Shown here: one piece after another, positions 45,371 through 53,451 of the stretch
How positions within the stretch are numbered: the first letter of the stretch is position 1
How the letters are laid out: each line of letters begins with the position of its first letter
Origin: Hyphomicrobium_A sp963728165
Lineage (GTDB): Bacteria > Pseudomonadota > Alphaproteobacteria > Rhizobiales > Hyphomicrobiaceae
Direction: 5' to 3'
Assembly: GCA_963728165.1 (NCBI GenBank)
Contig: CAVSIY010000007.1
Coordinates: forward strand, 558,001 to 622,000
DNA length: 64,000 nucleotides
Program-made: the position numbers and the translations under genes
Notes under the pieces: generated by a model
What the model saw: only the letters and a program-made list of their open reading frames with translations
Told to the model about the DNA's origin: nothing
Databases searched by the model: none

Positions 45371-45725
45371 AAAAAGCAACGTGATGGCGGAGCGGCGCAA
45401 CGGGGGCTTGCGCATCTCCGTCGCCGATCATGGCCCCGGCATTCCGAAGGAGTTTCAAGCCCACGTGTTCGAGGCATTCGCACAATCCGATTCGTCGTCG
45501 GCCCGCCAGCAGGGCGGTGTCGGGCTCGGCCTCAACATCTCCAAGTCGATCGTGGAGGCGCACGGCGGCAAGATCGGGTTCATCTCGAACGAAGGGGAGG
45601 GAGCAACCTTGTTCTTTGAGCTGCCGGTCGCGGCGGCCAAGCAAACGAAGGCGCCCGCCAAGCGCTGCAAGCGAGGTGCTGGCGCCAGGCGCGCCAAGGC
45701 TGCCCCGTGCCGTCAATCGCCGTGA
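45336..45725 (+). pseudogene. C-terminal fragment of a sensor histidine kinase
   Basis: Only the ATPase end of a HATPase_c domain remains. The G1 box VADHGPGIP, F box VFEAFAQSD and G2 box GGVGLGLNISKSIVEAHGG are present. The N box, the phospho-accepting His and all sensory parts are missing. The frame is open from 45336, directly at the edge of the AT-rich island. Its end overlaps the next gene. It cannot be an active kinase. It is probably what is left of a gene cut by insertion or recombination. Confidence 0.8.
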
Positions 45726-46774
45726 CCGCGCTCCGGCTGTCGCTTGCCACATCGCTGATTGCGATGGCCGGGCTGCTTGGCGCGCTCGCCGCTGCGGCGG
45801 CAGGCTCACCCGCCATGCTGCGCGGCGCCAACATTGCCGGCGGCGAGTTCGGCGCTGTCCCCGGCACTTACGGCGTTGACTACACCTACCCGACCAAGGC
45901 CGAGATCGATTATTACGCCGATCGCGGGTTCAACGTGTTGCGCGTGCCCTTCACCTGGGAGCGGGTCCAGCACCGTCTCTACGCAGACCTCGACACCGCC
46001 GGCGACGGCAGCGGAGACTTCGACCGCCTTCGCCAAGTCGTCAAATGGATCACCGATCGCGGCGTGGTCGCCATCCTAGATCTGCACGACTATGGCGGCC
46101 GCAATGTCGACGGCGCAGCGGCCAAGGTCGGCAGTGCGGCGCTCCCCGCAGCGGCGCTCAAGGATCTTTGGGTGCGCCTGGCGACCGTCTTCAAGGGCGA
46201 TGAGCGCGTCTGGCTCGGTCTCATGAACGAGCCGAACGGCATATCGGCCGCCGAGTGGAAGGACATCGCCCAAGCGGTGACCGATGCCATTCGCGCAACG
46301 GGCGCCCGCAACCGTCTCTTGGTGCCGGGCACCGACTACTCGGGCGCACACTCCTGGGTGTCGAGTGGCAACGCCGCGCAGATGGCGACCTTCGTCGATC
46401 CGGCGAGCAATTTCGCCTTTGATGTTCATCAGTATCTCGACGCCGACAGCTCGGGCAAGCAAGGCACCTGCGTGGCTGGCTCGGGTGCGAGCCGGCTTGC
46501 GCCCTTCATCGACTGGGCCAAGAGCGCACCGGGGCGCAAGGGCTTTCTCGGCGAGTTCGCCGCCGGCGATCCGAGCATTCCCGGCCAGGAGCAATGCCGC
46601 GCCGAGCTCAAGGCCCTGCTCGACGCGGCCGAGAGGTCGGGCGTGTTCATCGGATGGACGGCGTGGGGCGGCGGCCTCTGGTGGGATCCGTCCTACGTCT
46701 TCCGCCTCGAGCCCAAGGACCTCTCCGGGCCCGACACGGGCTACATGAAAATGCTGGCGCCCTACGTGCGCTGA
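45707..46774 (+). CDS. Secreted GH5-like cellulase/endoglucanase
   Basis: A 355-residue exported hydrolase. Signal peptide about residues 1-30 (ending LAAAAAG). (Beta/alpha)8 fold with FNVLRVPFTWERVQ, VAILDLHDYGGR, the acid/base Glu175 in LGLMNEPNG and the nucleophile Glu283 in FLGEFAAGD. A Trp-rich end, GWTAWGGGLWW, lines the sugar site. It would cut beta-1,4 or related glucans in the periplasm. Cellulose operons commonly include such an enzyme (BcsZ role). The start may be GTG 45707 or GTG 45722; it overlaps the kinase fragment. Confidence 0.87.
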   Translation: MPSIAVTALRLSLATSLIAMAGLLGALAAAAAGSPAMLRGANIAGGEFGAVPGTYGVDYTYPTKAEIDYYADRGFNVLRVPFTWERVQHRLYADLDTAGDGSGDFDRLRQVVKWITDRGVVAILDLHDYGGRNVDGAAAKVGSAALPAAALKDLWVRLATVFKGDERVWLGLMNEPNGISAAEWKDIAQAVTDAIRATGARNRLLVPGTDYSGAHSWVSSGNAAQMATFVDPASNFAFDVHQYLDADSSGKQGTCVAGSGASRLAPFIDWAKSAPGRKGFLGEFAAGDPSIPGQEQCRAELKALLDAAERSGVFIGWTAWGGGLWWDPSYVFRLEPKDLSGPDTGYMKMLAPYVR

Positions 46775-47074
46775 TGCCGGACCGCGCCGCACCGGCGGGC
46801 GGCCTTCGAACGCCGTCCCGCAGTCTGGACATTTGCGCCCAGCCGCAGCTGAAGTCCGCGAGGTGGGCTCAGAGCTACGCGCCATTCATCGGCGTTCCTT
46901 GCAGAGTGCGCGGGCGCCCTTAGCACTTTAGTAAGCCAACGGAATAATCAACGGGCAACTATACGCGCCGCATTAACACCGAGCTGCTAGGTAGGTCGCA
47001 CACGGAGCAAGCCTTAATCCCAACGAGCCGACGCTGAAACGCTTGGCCCGCTGCAGACGCGTAGCCGATCCAAA
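46775..47074 (+). other. Intergenic region upstream of the HlyD-like gene
   Basis: 300 bp with no supported gene. GCTACGCGCC near 46875 and ACGCGTAGCC near 47060 are partly inverted and share the CTACG core. Probable promoter region of the synthase operon. Confidence 0.3.
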
Positions 47075-48622
47075 ATGTCACCTGAAGTCAAACTGCGACC
47101 CGAAGAATCCTCTGAGCCATCGAACGTCAACCCGCCCGGCGTCACGGTGTCGGAGGCAGAGGCTCTGGAAAGACTGGCGCGGCTCAACGAGCAGCTGCGC
47201 ACACGCGCATTTCCCGAGCCGCTGCCGGTCGAGCCGACACCGGTGGAGGCACCGCCCGCGCGCGTCCGCACCTTCCTGCGGCCGGGGCGGGTCATCAAGT
47301 CGCTGTTGGCGCTTGCCGCGGCGGTAGCCCTGCTCTGGGTCCCGGTCCAACGTCTCCTCTATTCCACCAGCGCGCAAGCCACGATCAACGCACGGCTGAT
47401 AAACTTGCGTGCGCCCATCGACGGCACGGTGTCGATTGTGGCGCCGAGCATCGCGGTGGGAACGGCGGTCAAGCCCGGCGAGCCGCTGTTGCGGATCACC
47501 GATGCACGTGCCGACCGCCAAAGAGTCGACGATTTGCGCCGTACCATCAACAGTCTTCGCTCTGAGACCGGAGCGCAGACAAAGCGACTTGCGCAATTGA
47601 AGGAAATTCAAGTCGACGTCAAAGCGCAGAAGGAGGCTTTTCAGGAAAGCCGCGTCCGCCAGCTGCAGTCGCGCGCAGCGGAGCTTACGGCGGGAATTGG
47701 AGCTGCCGAAGCAAAGCACGCGGACGCCGTGAAATCGGTCAATCGATCGAAGGAATTGATCGCAAAAGGCGGTTTAACAGCCGCTACGCTCTTGCATGCG
47801 GAGCGAGACCTCAGTGTCGCCGAGATGAATGTTACGGCTGCGCGTCAGCGCTTGGAGAGCAACAAAATTGAGCTCGAAGGCGCTCGCAAAGGGCTCTTTG
47901 TCGGCGACAGCTACAACGACCTGCCCCGTTCCGCACAGCGCCTCGACGAGATCGACCAGCAGATTGTCGATCTGACCAGCCAGCTCGATGAGCGCAAGAC
48001 GCGATTGGCTTATATGGAGAAGGAGCTGACGGCGGAGACAGCGACCTATGCCAGCAACACCAAGGCCACGGTCAACGCCACCGTTGAAGGCCGCATCTGG
48101 GAGGTCTTGACCGCCAACGGCGAGGCGGTGCGCAAAGGCCAGGATCTGTTTCGCGTCTTGGATTGCGCCGGCGCCGTCGTCACGGCGACGGTGAGCGAGT
48201 CCGTCTACAACAAACTCTGGATCGGGCAGTCCGTCGAGTTTCAACTGCGCGGAGAAAGCCACGCTTACGCCGGTACCGTTGCCGGTCTCACGGGGCTCTC
48301 GCCGGCCGGCTCCAACTTCGCCATCGATCAGACCGCGCTCACGCGGGAGCCCTACCACGTCACCATCGCGGTGCCGGGATTGGCGGCGCGAAAAGAGTGC
48401 AACATCGGGCGCACCGGGGCGGTGACGTTCGACACGTCTGCTCATTCCTCTACGGGCTTTGCCGTGCCGCCGGAGCGGGCGCTGGACGCCATCAAGCTCG
48501 GGCGCACCGGGCGCATGATGTTCGACCGGGCCTCTGCGATTGCGGCAGGCATCGCCGCGGGCCTGAAGACATCCATTGAGAAAACCATAGATAGCGTGAA
48601 GCTCCGTCTGGGCCGCTCATGA
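47075..48622 (+). CDS. HlyD-family membrane-fusion / Alg44-like adaptor
   Basis: A 515-residue inner-membrane adaptor. Cytoplasmic N-terminus of about 70 residues (Pro/Glu-rich), one membrane helix (KSLLALAAAVALLWVPVQRL), a lipoyl-like half (INLRAPIDGTVSIVAPSIAV), two long coiled-coil arms (about residues 150-330), then the second lipoyl half (VNATVEGRIWEVLTANGEAV) and a beta-barrel. It would bridge the synthase and the periplasm, as BgsB does in Sinorhizobium meliloti beta-glucan export. Its stop overlaps the synthase ATG (ATGA), so the two are translated together. Confidence 0.85.
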   Translation: MSPEVKLRPEESSEPSNVNPPGVTVSEAEALERLARLNEQLRTRAFPEPLPVEPTPVEAPPARVRTFLRPGRVIKSLLALAAAVALLWVPVQRLLYSTSAQATINARLINLRAPIDGTVSIVAPSIAVGTAVKPGEPLLRITDARADRQRVDDLRRTINSLRSETGAQTKRLAQLKEIQVDVKAQKEAFQESRVRQLQSRAAELTAGIGAAEAKHADAVKSVNRSKELIAKGGLTAATLLHAERDLSVAEMNVTAARQRLESNKIELEGARKGLFVGDSYNDLPRSAQRLDEIDQQIVDLTSQLDERKTRLAYMEKELTAETATYASNTKATVNATVEGRIWEVLTANGEAVRKGQDLFRVLDCAGAVVTATVSESVYNKLWIGQSVEFQLRGESHAYAGTVAGLTGLSPAGSNFAIDQTALTREPYHVTIAVPGLAARKECNIGRTGAVTFDTSAHSSTGFAVPPERALDAIKLGRTGRMMFDRASAIAAGIAAGLKTSIEKTIDSVKLRLGRS

Positions 48623-50589
48623 CCGCTGCATCGGGCATCGGCTATTGGGACGCGTTCGCGCCGGCGCTGGCGCTAATCCTGATTGCGGTCGCCATCCTGC
48701 CCTGGCTCGATCGCTACAACACGGTAGCGCGCAGCATTGTTATCGGCATCTGCCTTGCCCTGGCATGGCGCTACATGCTCTGGCGCATCTTCGACACGCT
48801 ACCGCCGCCCGGGATCACGCTGGACTACGGCCTCGGCGTCCTCTTCACCGTCGTCGAGACGCTGTCGATGGTGGGCGCCTCCCTTTCACTCTTCTTTCTC
48901 ACGCGCACGCGCAACCGGACGAAAGAAGCCGACGACGACATCGCGTGGCTCAGGTCGCTCCCCAGGCAGCCGCTCGTCGACGTGCTCATCTGCACCTACA
49001 ACGAGGAGGAAGCCATCATCGAGCGCACCATCATCGGGGCGCTCGGGATCGACTATGCCAACTATCGCCTGTGGGTGTGCGATGACGGGCACCGCTCGTG
49101 GTTGAAGCAGCTGTGCGAGGAGCACGGCTGCGGCTACATCACGCGCAAGGACAACGAGAACGCCAAGGCCGGCAACATCAACAACGCTTTGCGCTACCTG
49201 TCGACGTTGCCGGTGCGCCCCGACTTCGTCTGCATTCTCGACGCTGACTTCATCGCCAAGAGCCAACTGCTCACGCGCACGCTGGCGCTGATGCGCGAGC
49301 CCGACGTGGGCTGCGTGCAGACGCCGCAGCACTTCTACAATCCCGATCCGATCCAGAGAAATCTCGCGCTGTCGCGCGTGTGGCCCGACGAGCAGCGGTT
49401 TTTCTTCGACGTGGTGATGGCCTCGAAAGACGCTTGGGGCGGTGCCTTCTGCTGCGGGACGTCATCGCTGTTGCGCTTTGCACCGCTCATGCAGATCAAG
49501 AAGTTCCCAACCGATTCCGTGACCGAGGACTATCTCGTCACCCTGCGACTGGCCGAGATCGGTTATCGCACCGTCTATCTCAACGAGCCGCTGTCACTCG
49601 GCCTCGCCCCGGAGGGGCTCAAAGAGTACGTCTCGCAACGCAGCCGCTGGGCGCTCGGCTTCATGCAGATCTGCCGCGGGCCAAGCGGCCCTTTCAGCCC
49701 GACGTCGCATGCCTCGCTGATCCGGCGCGCCATGCTGTTGGAGACCTTCTTATATTGGTCGGCGACGCACGCGTTTCGCATCCTGGGTATACTGGTGCCG
49801 GCCGCCTATCTCCTGTTCAACATCCAGGCCGTCTACGCGTACGTCCCCGATGCGGTCTATTATCTGTTTCCCTATATGGCGGCCGTGATCGCCGCAATGA
49901 CCTGGCTGACAAAGGGGCGCGTGCTGCCCATCATGGGCGATCTCAGCCAGCTACTCGTCGCCACCGACATCGCCAAATCGGTTCTCGTCGGCCTCTTCAA
50001 GCCGAAGGGCCACAAGTTCAAGGTGACGGCCAAGGGTGGCGACCGCGGCAAGAGCTTCGTGCAGTGGCCGATGCTGCGCGTCTTCCTCGGCTATTTGGCG
50101 CTGAGCATAGCAGGCGTGCTGTGGGCGTTCCTGATCGATCCCTACAGGTCCCTGTCCGAGGCGAGCGCCATCGCGCTGTTCTGGAGCTGGTACAACATCA
50201 TCCTCCTCGTGCTGGCCAGCTTCGTCTGCGTGGAGGCGCCGCAGCTGCGCACCGGCGAGCGCTTCCGCAGCGATGGGATCGCCACGCTCACGATCGGCGG
50301 CAGCGCGCTCCAATATCCCGTTTCGGACATTTCGATCGGGGGCATGCGCTTGCGCGGCAGCCTGCCCGGGGCCTATGGGACGCCCGTCTACGTCAGCTTC
50401 GATGGCTTGGAGGTCGAAGGCGCGCTCGTGCGTGCCTACGATAGCGGCTTCGCCGTCAGATTCATCCAGTCGAAGGATGCTCGCGAGCGTCTCATCCGTC
50501 ACGTCTACGGCGGCAAGTACGGCGGCAAGCTCCCAGACATCAAACCCGTCGACGTCGCGGCGGCCATGGCCAACCGGGTGTTCCGCTAG
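48619..50589 (+). CDS. Cellulose-synthase-like GT2 with C-terminal PilZ domain
   Basis: A 656-residue processive glycosyltransferase of the BcsA type. N-terminal helices (about residues 10-100), then the GT-A domain with DDG (Asp155/156), DAD (208-210), TED (Asp304) and QRSRW (340-344), the full D,D,D,QxxRW signature. Further helices follow (about 370-530). The C-terminal PilZ domain has both c-di-GMP motifs: RTGER (544-548) and DISIGG (570-575). So synthesis is probably switched by c-di-GMP. The product should be a beta-glucan, cellulose or mixed-linkage. No bcsB gene is nearby; the HlyD-like partner takes its place. Confidence 0.9.
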   Translation: MTAASGIGYWDAFAPALALILIAVAILPWLDRYNTVARSIVIGICLALAWRYMLWRIFDTLPPPGITLDYGLGVLFTVVETLSMVGASLSLFFLTRTRNRTKEADDDIAWLRSLPRQPLVDVLICTYNEEEAIIERTIIGALGIDYANYRLWVCDDGHRSWLKQLCEEHGCGYITRKDNENAKAGNINNALRYLSTLPVRPDFVCILDADFIAKSQLLTRTLALMREPDVGCVQTPQHFYNPDPIQRNLALSRVWPDEQRFFFDVVMASKDAWGGAFCCGTSSLLRFAPLMQIKKFPTDSVTEDYLVTLRLAEIGYRTVYLNEPLSLGLAPEGLKEYVSQRSRWALGFMQICRGPSGPFSPTSHASLIRRAMLLETFLYWSATHAFRILGILVPAAYLLFNIQAVYAYVPDAVYYLFPYMAAVIAAMTWLTKGRVLPIMGDLSQLLVATDIAKSVLVGLFKPKGHKFKVTAKGGDRGKSFVQWPMLRVFLGYLALSIAGVLWAFLIDPYRSLSEASAIALFWSWYNIILLVLASFVCVEAPQLRTGERFRSDGIATLTIGGSALQYPVSDISIGGMRLRGSLPGAYGTPVYVSFDGLEVEGALVRAYDSGFAVRFIQSKDARERLIRHVYGGKYGGKLPDIKPVDVAAAMANRVFR

Positions 50590-50771
50590 ACGCCAGGCGC
50601 TCAGCTCGAGGGAGAGAAACTGCGCAATTTGCCATCAAGTTTCGTCGCTTGAAGACCAATTGGTAAGCCGAAGTGCGCATGATCGGGGAAGCATTGCCCG
50701 GCTCGCGCGTAAAGGTCCCGACCGTATGCCCCCGCAATATCAACACTCCCGCCGACCTTAAGAGCACGCAA

Positions 50772-52559
50772 ATGAACACCGCCGTTGCCAAGGAAGCAGA
50801 GGCCGAGACCCACAGTCCCCGCGCTCGCAGAGTTCTCGTGGCCGAGGACAGCGCCATCACGCACGATCTGTTGAAGCTCCTGCTCAAGCAGCGCGGGCAC
50901 GAGGTCGATATCGCCGACGACGGGCTCAAGGCGCTGGAGGCCTTGCGCAAGAACACCTACGACGTGGCCCTGCTCGATTACCACTTGCCGCATATGGATG
51001 GGCTGCAGGTCGCATCGACGCTCAAAGCCGAGGCGCACGGACGCAAGCTGCCGAGACTGATCGCCATCACCGCCGACCCTGAAGGCCTGTTGAGCGCCGA
51101 GGCCGGCTGCGAGAACTTCGACTACATTCTCCCCAAGCCCCTCGACATCAATCAGGTCGGCCGTGTGGTCGAGGAGCAGGCGGAGATTGCAGACGCAGGG
51201 GCGCCTGCCCTAACCCCGGGCTCCGAGCCGCGACTGGCGGCGGTGACGACCCCGGCGCCGAAGCCATCTCTACTGGCCAGTCTCGGCTTCACCTATCTGT
51301 CGTGGCCTGACGACTTCCAGGCCGGGCATCTTTCTGCCCGGGCGATGCAGGCAGCTTCGGGCGACCCGCGTTACGACGCCATCGTCATCAAGGTGCCGGT
51401 GCGGGTGGACCAGCTCGCGATCATCTGGCAGCACAGGGCGCTTTACGCCCTGCCCGTAATCGATCTGTTCGGCAACCTGGGCGGCATGGCCGATCTCGAT
51501 GCCTCCAAGCTCAAGCCGGACGAGACCGATCAGATCGAGCGTCTGATCTGGCGCTTCCACGAGGGTCGCGGCCGCCTGCACCGCGATCTTCTGTGGACCG
51601 ACGAGCTGGAGGACCGCCTGCTCGGGCGCGTTTTCGTGTCCGGCAAGCCGCTCACCGCGACGCTCGATCCGGCCTCGCGCGCGTGCTTCTCCTACAACGT
51701 GACGCTCAACGCCAATGTCGTGTCGCGCGAGGCTGAGAGCTTGTGCGCCAGAGGCTTGTTGGAGCGGGAGTTCGTCGAGCGCTTCTATGTTTGCCCGCGC
51801 TGCGATTCAGACCGGGTTCACATGCGCAAGATCTGCCCCAAGTGCCATTCCTCGAACTTGGACGAGGAGCAGTACCTGGTGCACCATCGCTGCGGTTTCC
51901 AAGGTCCCAAGTCGCAGTTCCGCAATGGCCTGCACCTCGTTTGCCCCAAGTGCCACCGTGCGCTCGTTGACTTCGGCGTCGACTACGATCAGGCCGACAC
52001 AATGATCGTCTGCCGCAATTGCGGTCTTACCGACGCGAAGTCCGTCCTCAGTATGCTCTGCCTCGACTGTGGTACGAACCATGCTGAACATGCCTGCAAG
52101 ACGCGCGACGCCTTTTCTTATGAGCTCACCGATCAGGGCACGGGCTTTGCCGAGTACGGGCGCTCATTCCTCGGGCTGTTCCAGAAGCCTCTGCGCTTCG
52201 AGGAGCTCCCGCGCGAGCTCATACTGGCTCTGAACGAGGCCGCAAAGGCCTTCAACGATCTGAAGTCGCCCTTCACCCTCGTCAACATCTTCTACAAGAA
52301 CGAGCGTCGCATCACGGCCGAGCAGGGGACGCGGGCGTTTGCCGATGCGCGCGATAAATTCATCGCCAATTTGCGTGCAGTGCTCGGCGGCTCCGGGCTC
52401 GTGGTCAAGGGGCCCTCCTCCTATGACTTCGCGCTTCTGGCGGGCAAGAGCCCGCACCAGGCGGAGAAGGATTTTGGGGGGCTGCGGGAGCGCGCGTCCA
52501 TTGGCCTGAGCGTCGACCTCGGGGCGACACTGAAGGCCTTCGGGCCGGAGGATTTCTAA
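50772..52559 (+). CDS. Response regulator with TackOD1-like zinc ribbons and degenerate GGDEF-like domain
   Basis: A 595-residue three-part protein. A receiver domain (about residues 18-140) has VLVAEDSAITHDLLKLL and the phospho-acceptor in ALLDYHLPHMDG. The middle (about 180-460) carries five Cys-rich knuckles: CPRCDSD, CPKCHSS, CPKCHRA, CRNCGL and CLDCGTNH, as in the TackOD1 output domain. The last 120 residues follow the GGDEF fold (FTLVNIFYKNERR to FALLAG), but SSYDF replaces GGDEF, so cyclase activity is unlikely. ATG 50772 is preferred; in-frame starts at 50673 and 50679 exist. It lies 182 bp after the synthase on the same strand. Confidence 0.8.
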   Translation: MNTAVAKEAEAETHSPRARRVLVAEDSAITHDLLKLLLKQRGHEVDIADDGLKALEALRKNTYDVALLDYHLPHMDGLQVASTLKAEAHGRKLPRLIAITADPEGLLSAEAGCENFDYILPKPLDINQVGRVVEEQAEIADAGAPALTPGSEPRLAAVTTPAPKPSLLASLGFTYLSWPDDFQAGHLSARAMQAASGDPRYDAIVIKVPVRVDQLAIIWQHRALYALPVIDLFGNLGGMADLDASKLKPDETDQIERLIWRFHEGRGRLHRDLLWTDELEDRLLGRVFVSGKPLTATLDPASRACFSYNVTLNANVVSREAESLCARGLLEREFVERFYVCPRCDSDRVHMRKICPKCHSSNLDEEQYLVHHRCGFQGPKSQFRNGLHLVCPKCHRALVDFGVDYDQADTMIVCRNCGLTDAKSVLSMLCLDCGTNHAEHACKTRDAFSYELTDQGTGFAEYGRSFLGLFQKPLRFEELPRELILALNEAAKAFNDLKSPFTLVNIFYKNERRITAEQGTRAFADARDKFIANLRAVLGGSGLVVKGPSSYDFALLAGKSPHQAEKDFGGLRERASIGLSVDLGATLKAFGPEDF

Positions 52560-52568
52560 GGCTTGGGA

Positions 52569-52645
52569 TGGTAGCGGGACCCGGACTTGAACCGGGGACC
52601 TACGGATTATGATTCCGCCGCTCTAACCAACTGAGCTATCCCGCC
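52569..52645 (-). tRNA. tRNA-Met (anticodon CAT, elongator type)
   Basis: 77 bases including an encoded CCA. On the minus strand: acceptor GGCGGGA pairs with TCCCGCT (one G-U pair); D arm GCTC-AGTTGGTTA-GAGC; anticodon stem GCGGA/TCCGT with loop ATCATAA, giving CAT; T arm CCCGG-TTCAAGT-CCGGG. The G1-U72 pair and D arm fit elongator tRNA-Met. A lysidine-modified tRNA-Ile2 also has CAT and cannot be fully excluded. Confidence 0.93.
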
Positions 52646-52719
52646 ACGCGCCGCGCTTAATAAGGAGCGCGGCCGGAAACTGTCAAGGTCGGCGGCGACG
52701 GCCGTCCCGGTGCCGCCCG

Positions 52720-53451
52720 CTATTCCGCCGCAATGGCGCGGCGCGCAGGCTCGCCCCTCTTGGCAAAGCGCAGCATCGTGAAGAGCCCGAAGGGCCGCAG
52801 CGCCTTGCGCTCGACCAGCTCCAGGTCGTCGCACACGGTGACGCGCTCGACGTCGAACACCGAGCGCCAGCCGATCTTGTCGGCGAACGGCGCCATGCGC
52901 CGCTCCACCCAGCCGCGCACGCCTTCGCGCTGGCTGAAATGATTGACCAGCATCACCTCGCCGCCGGGCTTGGTGACGCGCGAGAGCTCGCGCATCACGG
53001 CCTCGGGCTCCGGCACCACCGTCATCACGTACATGGCGACGACGGTGTCGAAGGAGGCGTCGGGGAAGCGCAGGTCGGAGGCATCCATCTCGTGCAGGCC
53101 GGTCACGTGCGACAGCCCAGCGTCGGCGACGCGCTCGCGCGCCTTCTCCAGCATGTCCGGCGACAGGTCGATGCCGACGATCTCCAGGTCCCGTTCGTAG
53201 TCGGGCAGCGACAGCCCCGTGCCGACGCCGACCTCGAGCACGCGCCCCTCGCGCGCGTTGATCATCTCGACGGCGTGCCGGCGCCCCTCTCTGGCGATGA
53301 GCCCGAAGGTGTAGTCGTACACCGGCGCCCAGCGGCGATAGGCGTCGAGCACCGCGGTCTCGTCGATGCGGCCGATGCCGACGATGCGGCCCTGCGCGCG
53401 CTCGAGCAGAGCCGGCTGGCGCTGCAGTTCAGAATGCGACATTGTTTTCAT
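52720..53451 (-). CDS. Class I SAM-dependent methyltransferase (PmtA-like)
   Basis: A 243-residue Rossmann methyltransferase. Motif I is VLEVGVGTGLSLPDY, motif II IVGIDLSPDMLEKARERV, then MDASDLRFPDASFDTVVAMY and PGGEVMLVNHFSQREG. This pattern, with TFG near the start and HF after motif VI, is like alphaproteobacterial phosphatidylethanolamine N-methyltransferase PmtA, which leads to phosphatidylcholine. A quinone or small-molecule methyltransferase is the alternative. Its ATG overlaps the stop of mnmA (ATGA), so they share a message. Confidence 0.8.
   Translation of the reverse strand: MKTMSHSELQRQPALLERAQGRIVGIGRIDETAVLDAYRRWAPVYDYTFGLIAREGRRHAVEMINAREGRVLEVGVGTGLSLPDYERDLEIVGIDLSPDMLEKARERVADAGLSHVTGLHEMDASDLRFPDASFDTVVAMYVMTVVPEPEAVMRELSRVTKPGGEVMLVNHFSQREGVRGWVERRMAPFADKIGWRSVFDVERVTVCDDLELVERKALRPFGLFTMLRFAKRGEPARRAIAAE

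Noticed and set aside
45336..45725. Functional anti-sigma or small HATPase protein
   Set aside because: It lacks the N box needed for ATP and Mg binding and has no proper start, so a truncated kinase is the simpler reading.
52569..52645. Initiator tRNA-fMet
   Set aside because: The first acceptor position can pair (G1-U72), unlike the C1xA72 mismatch of initiators, so it is read as elongator Met.
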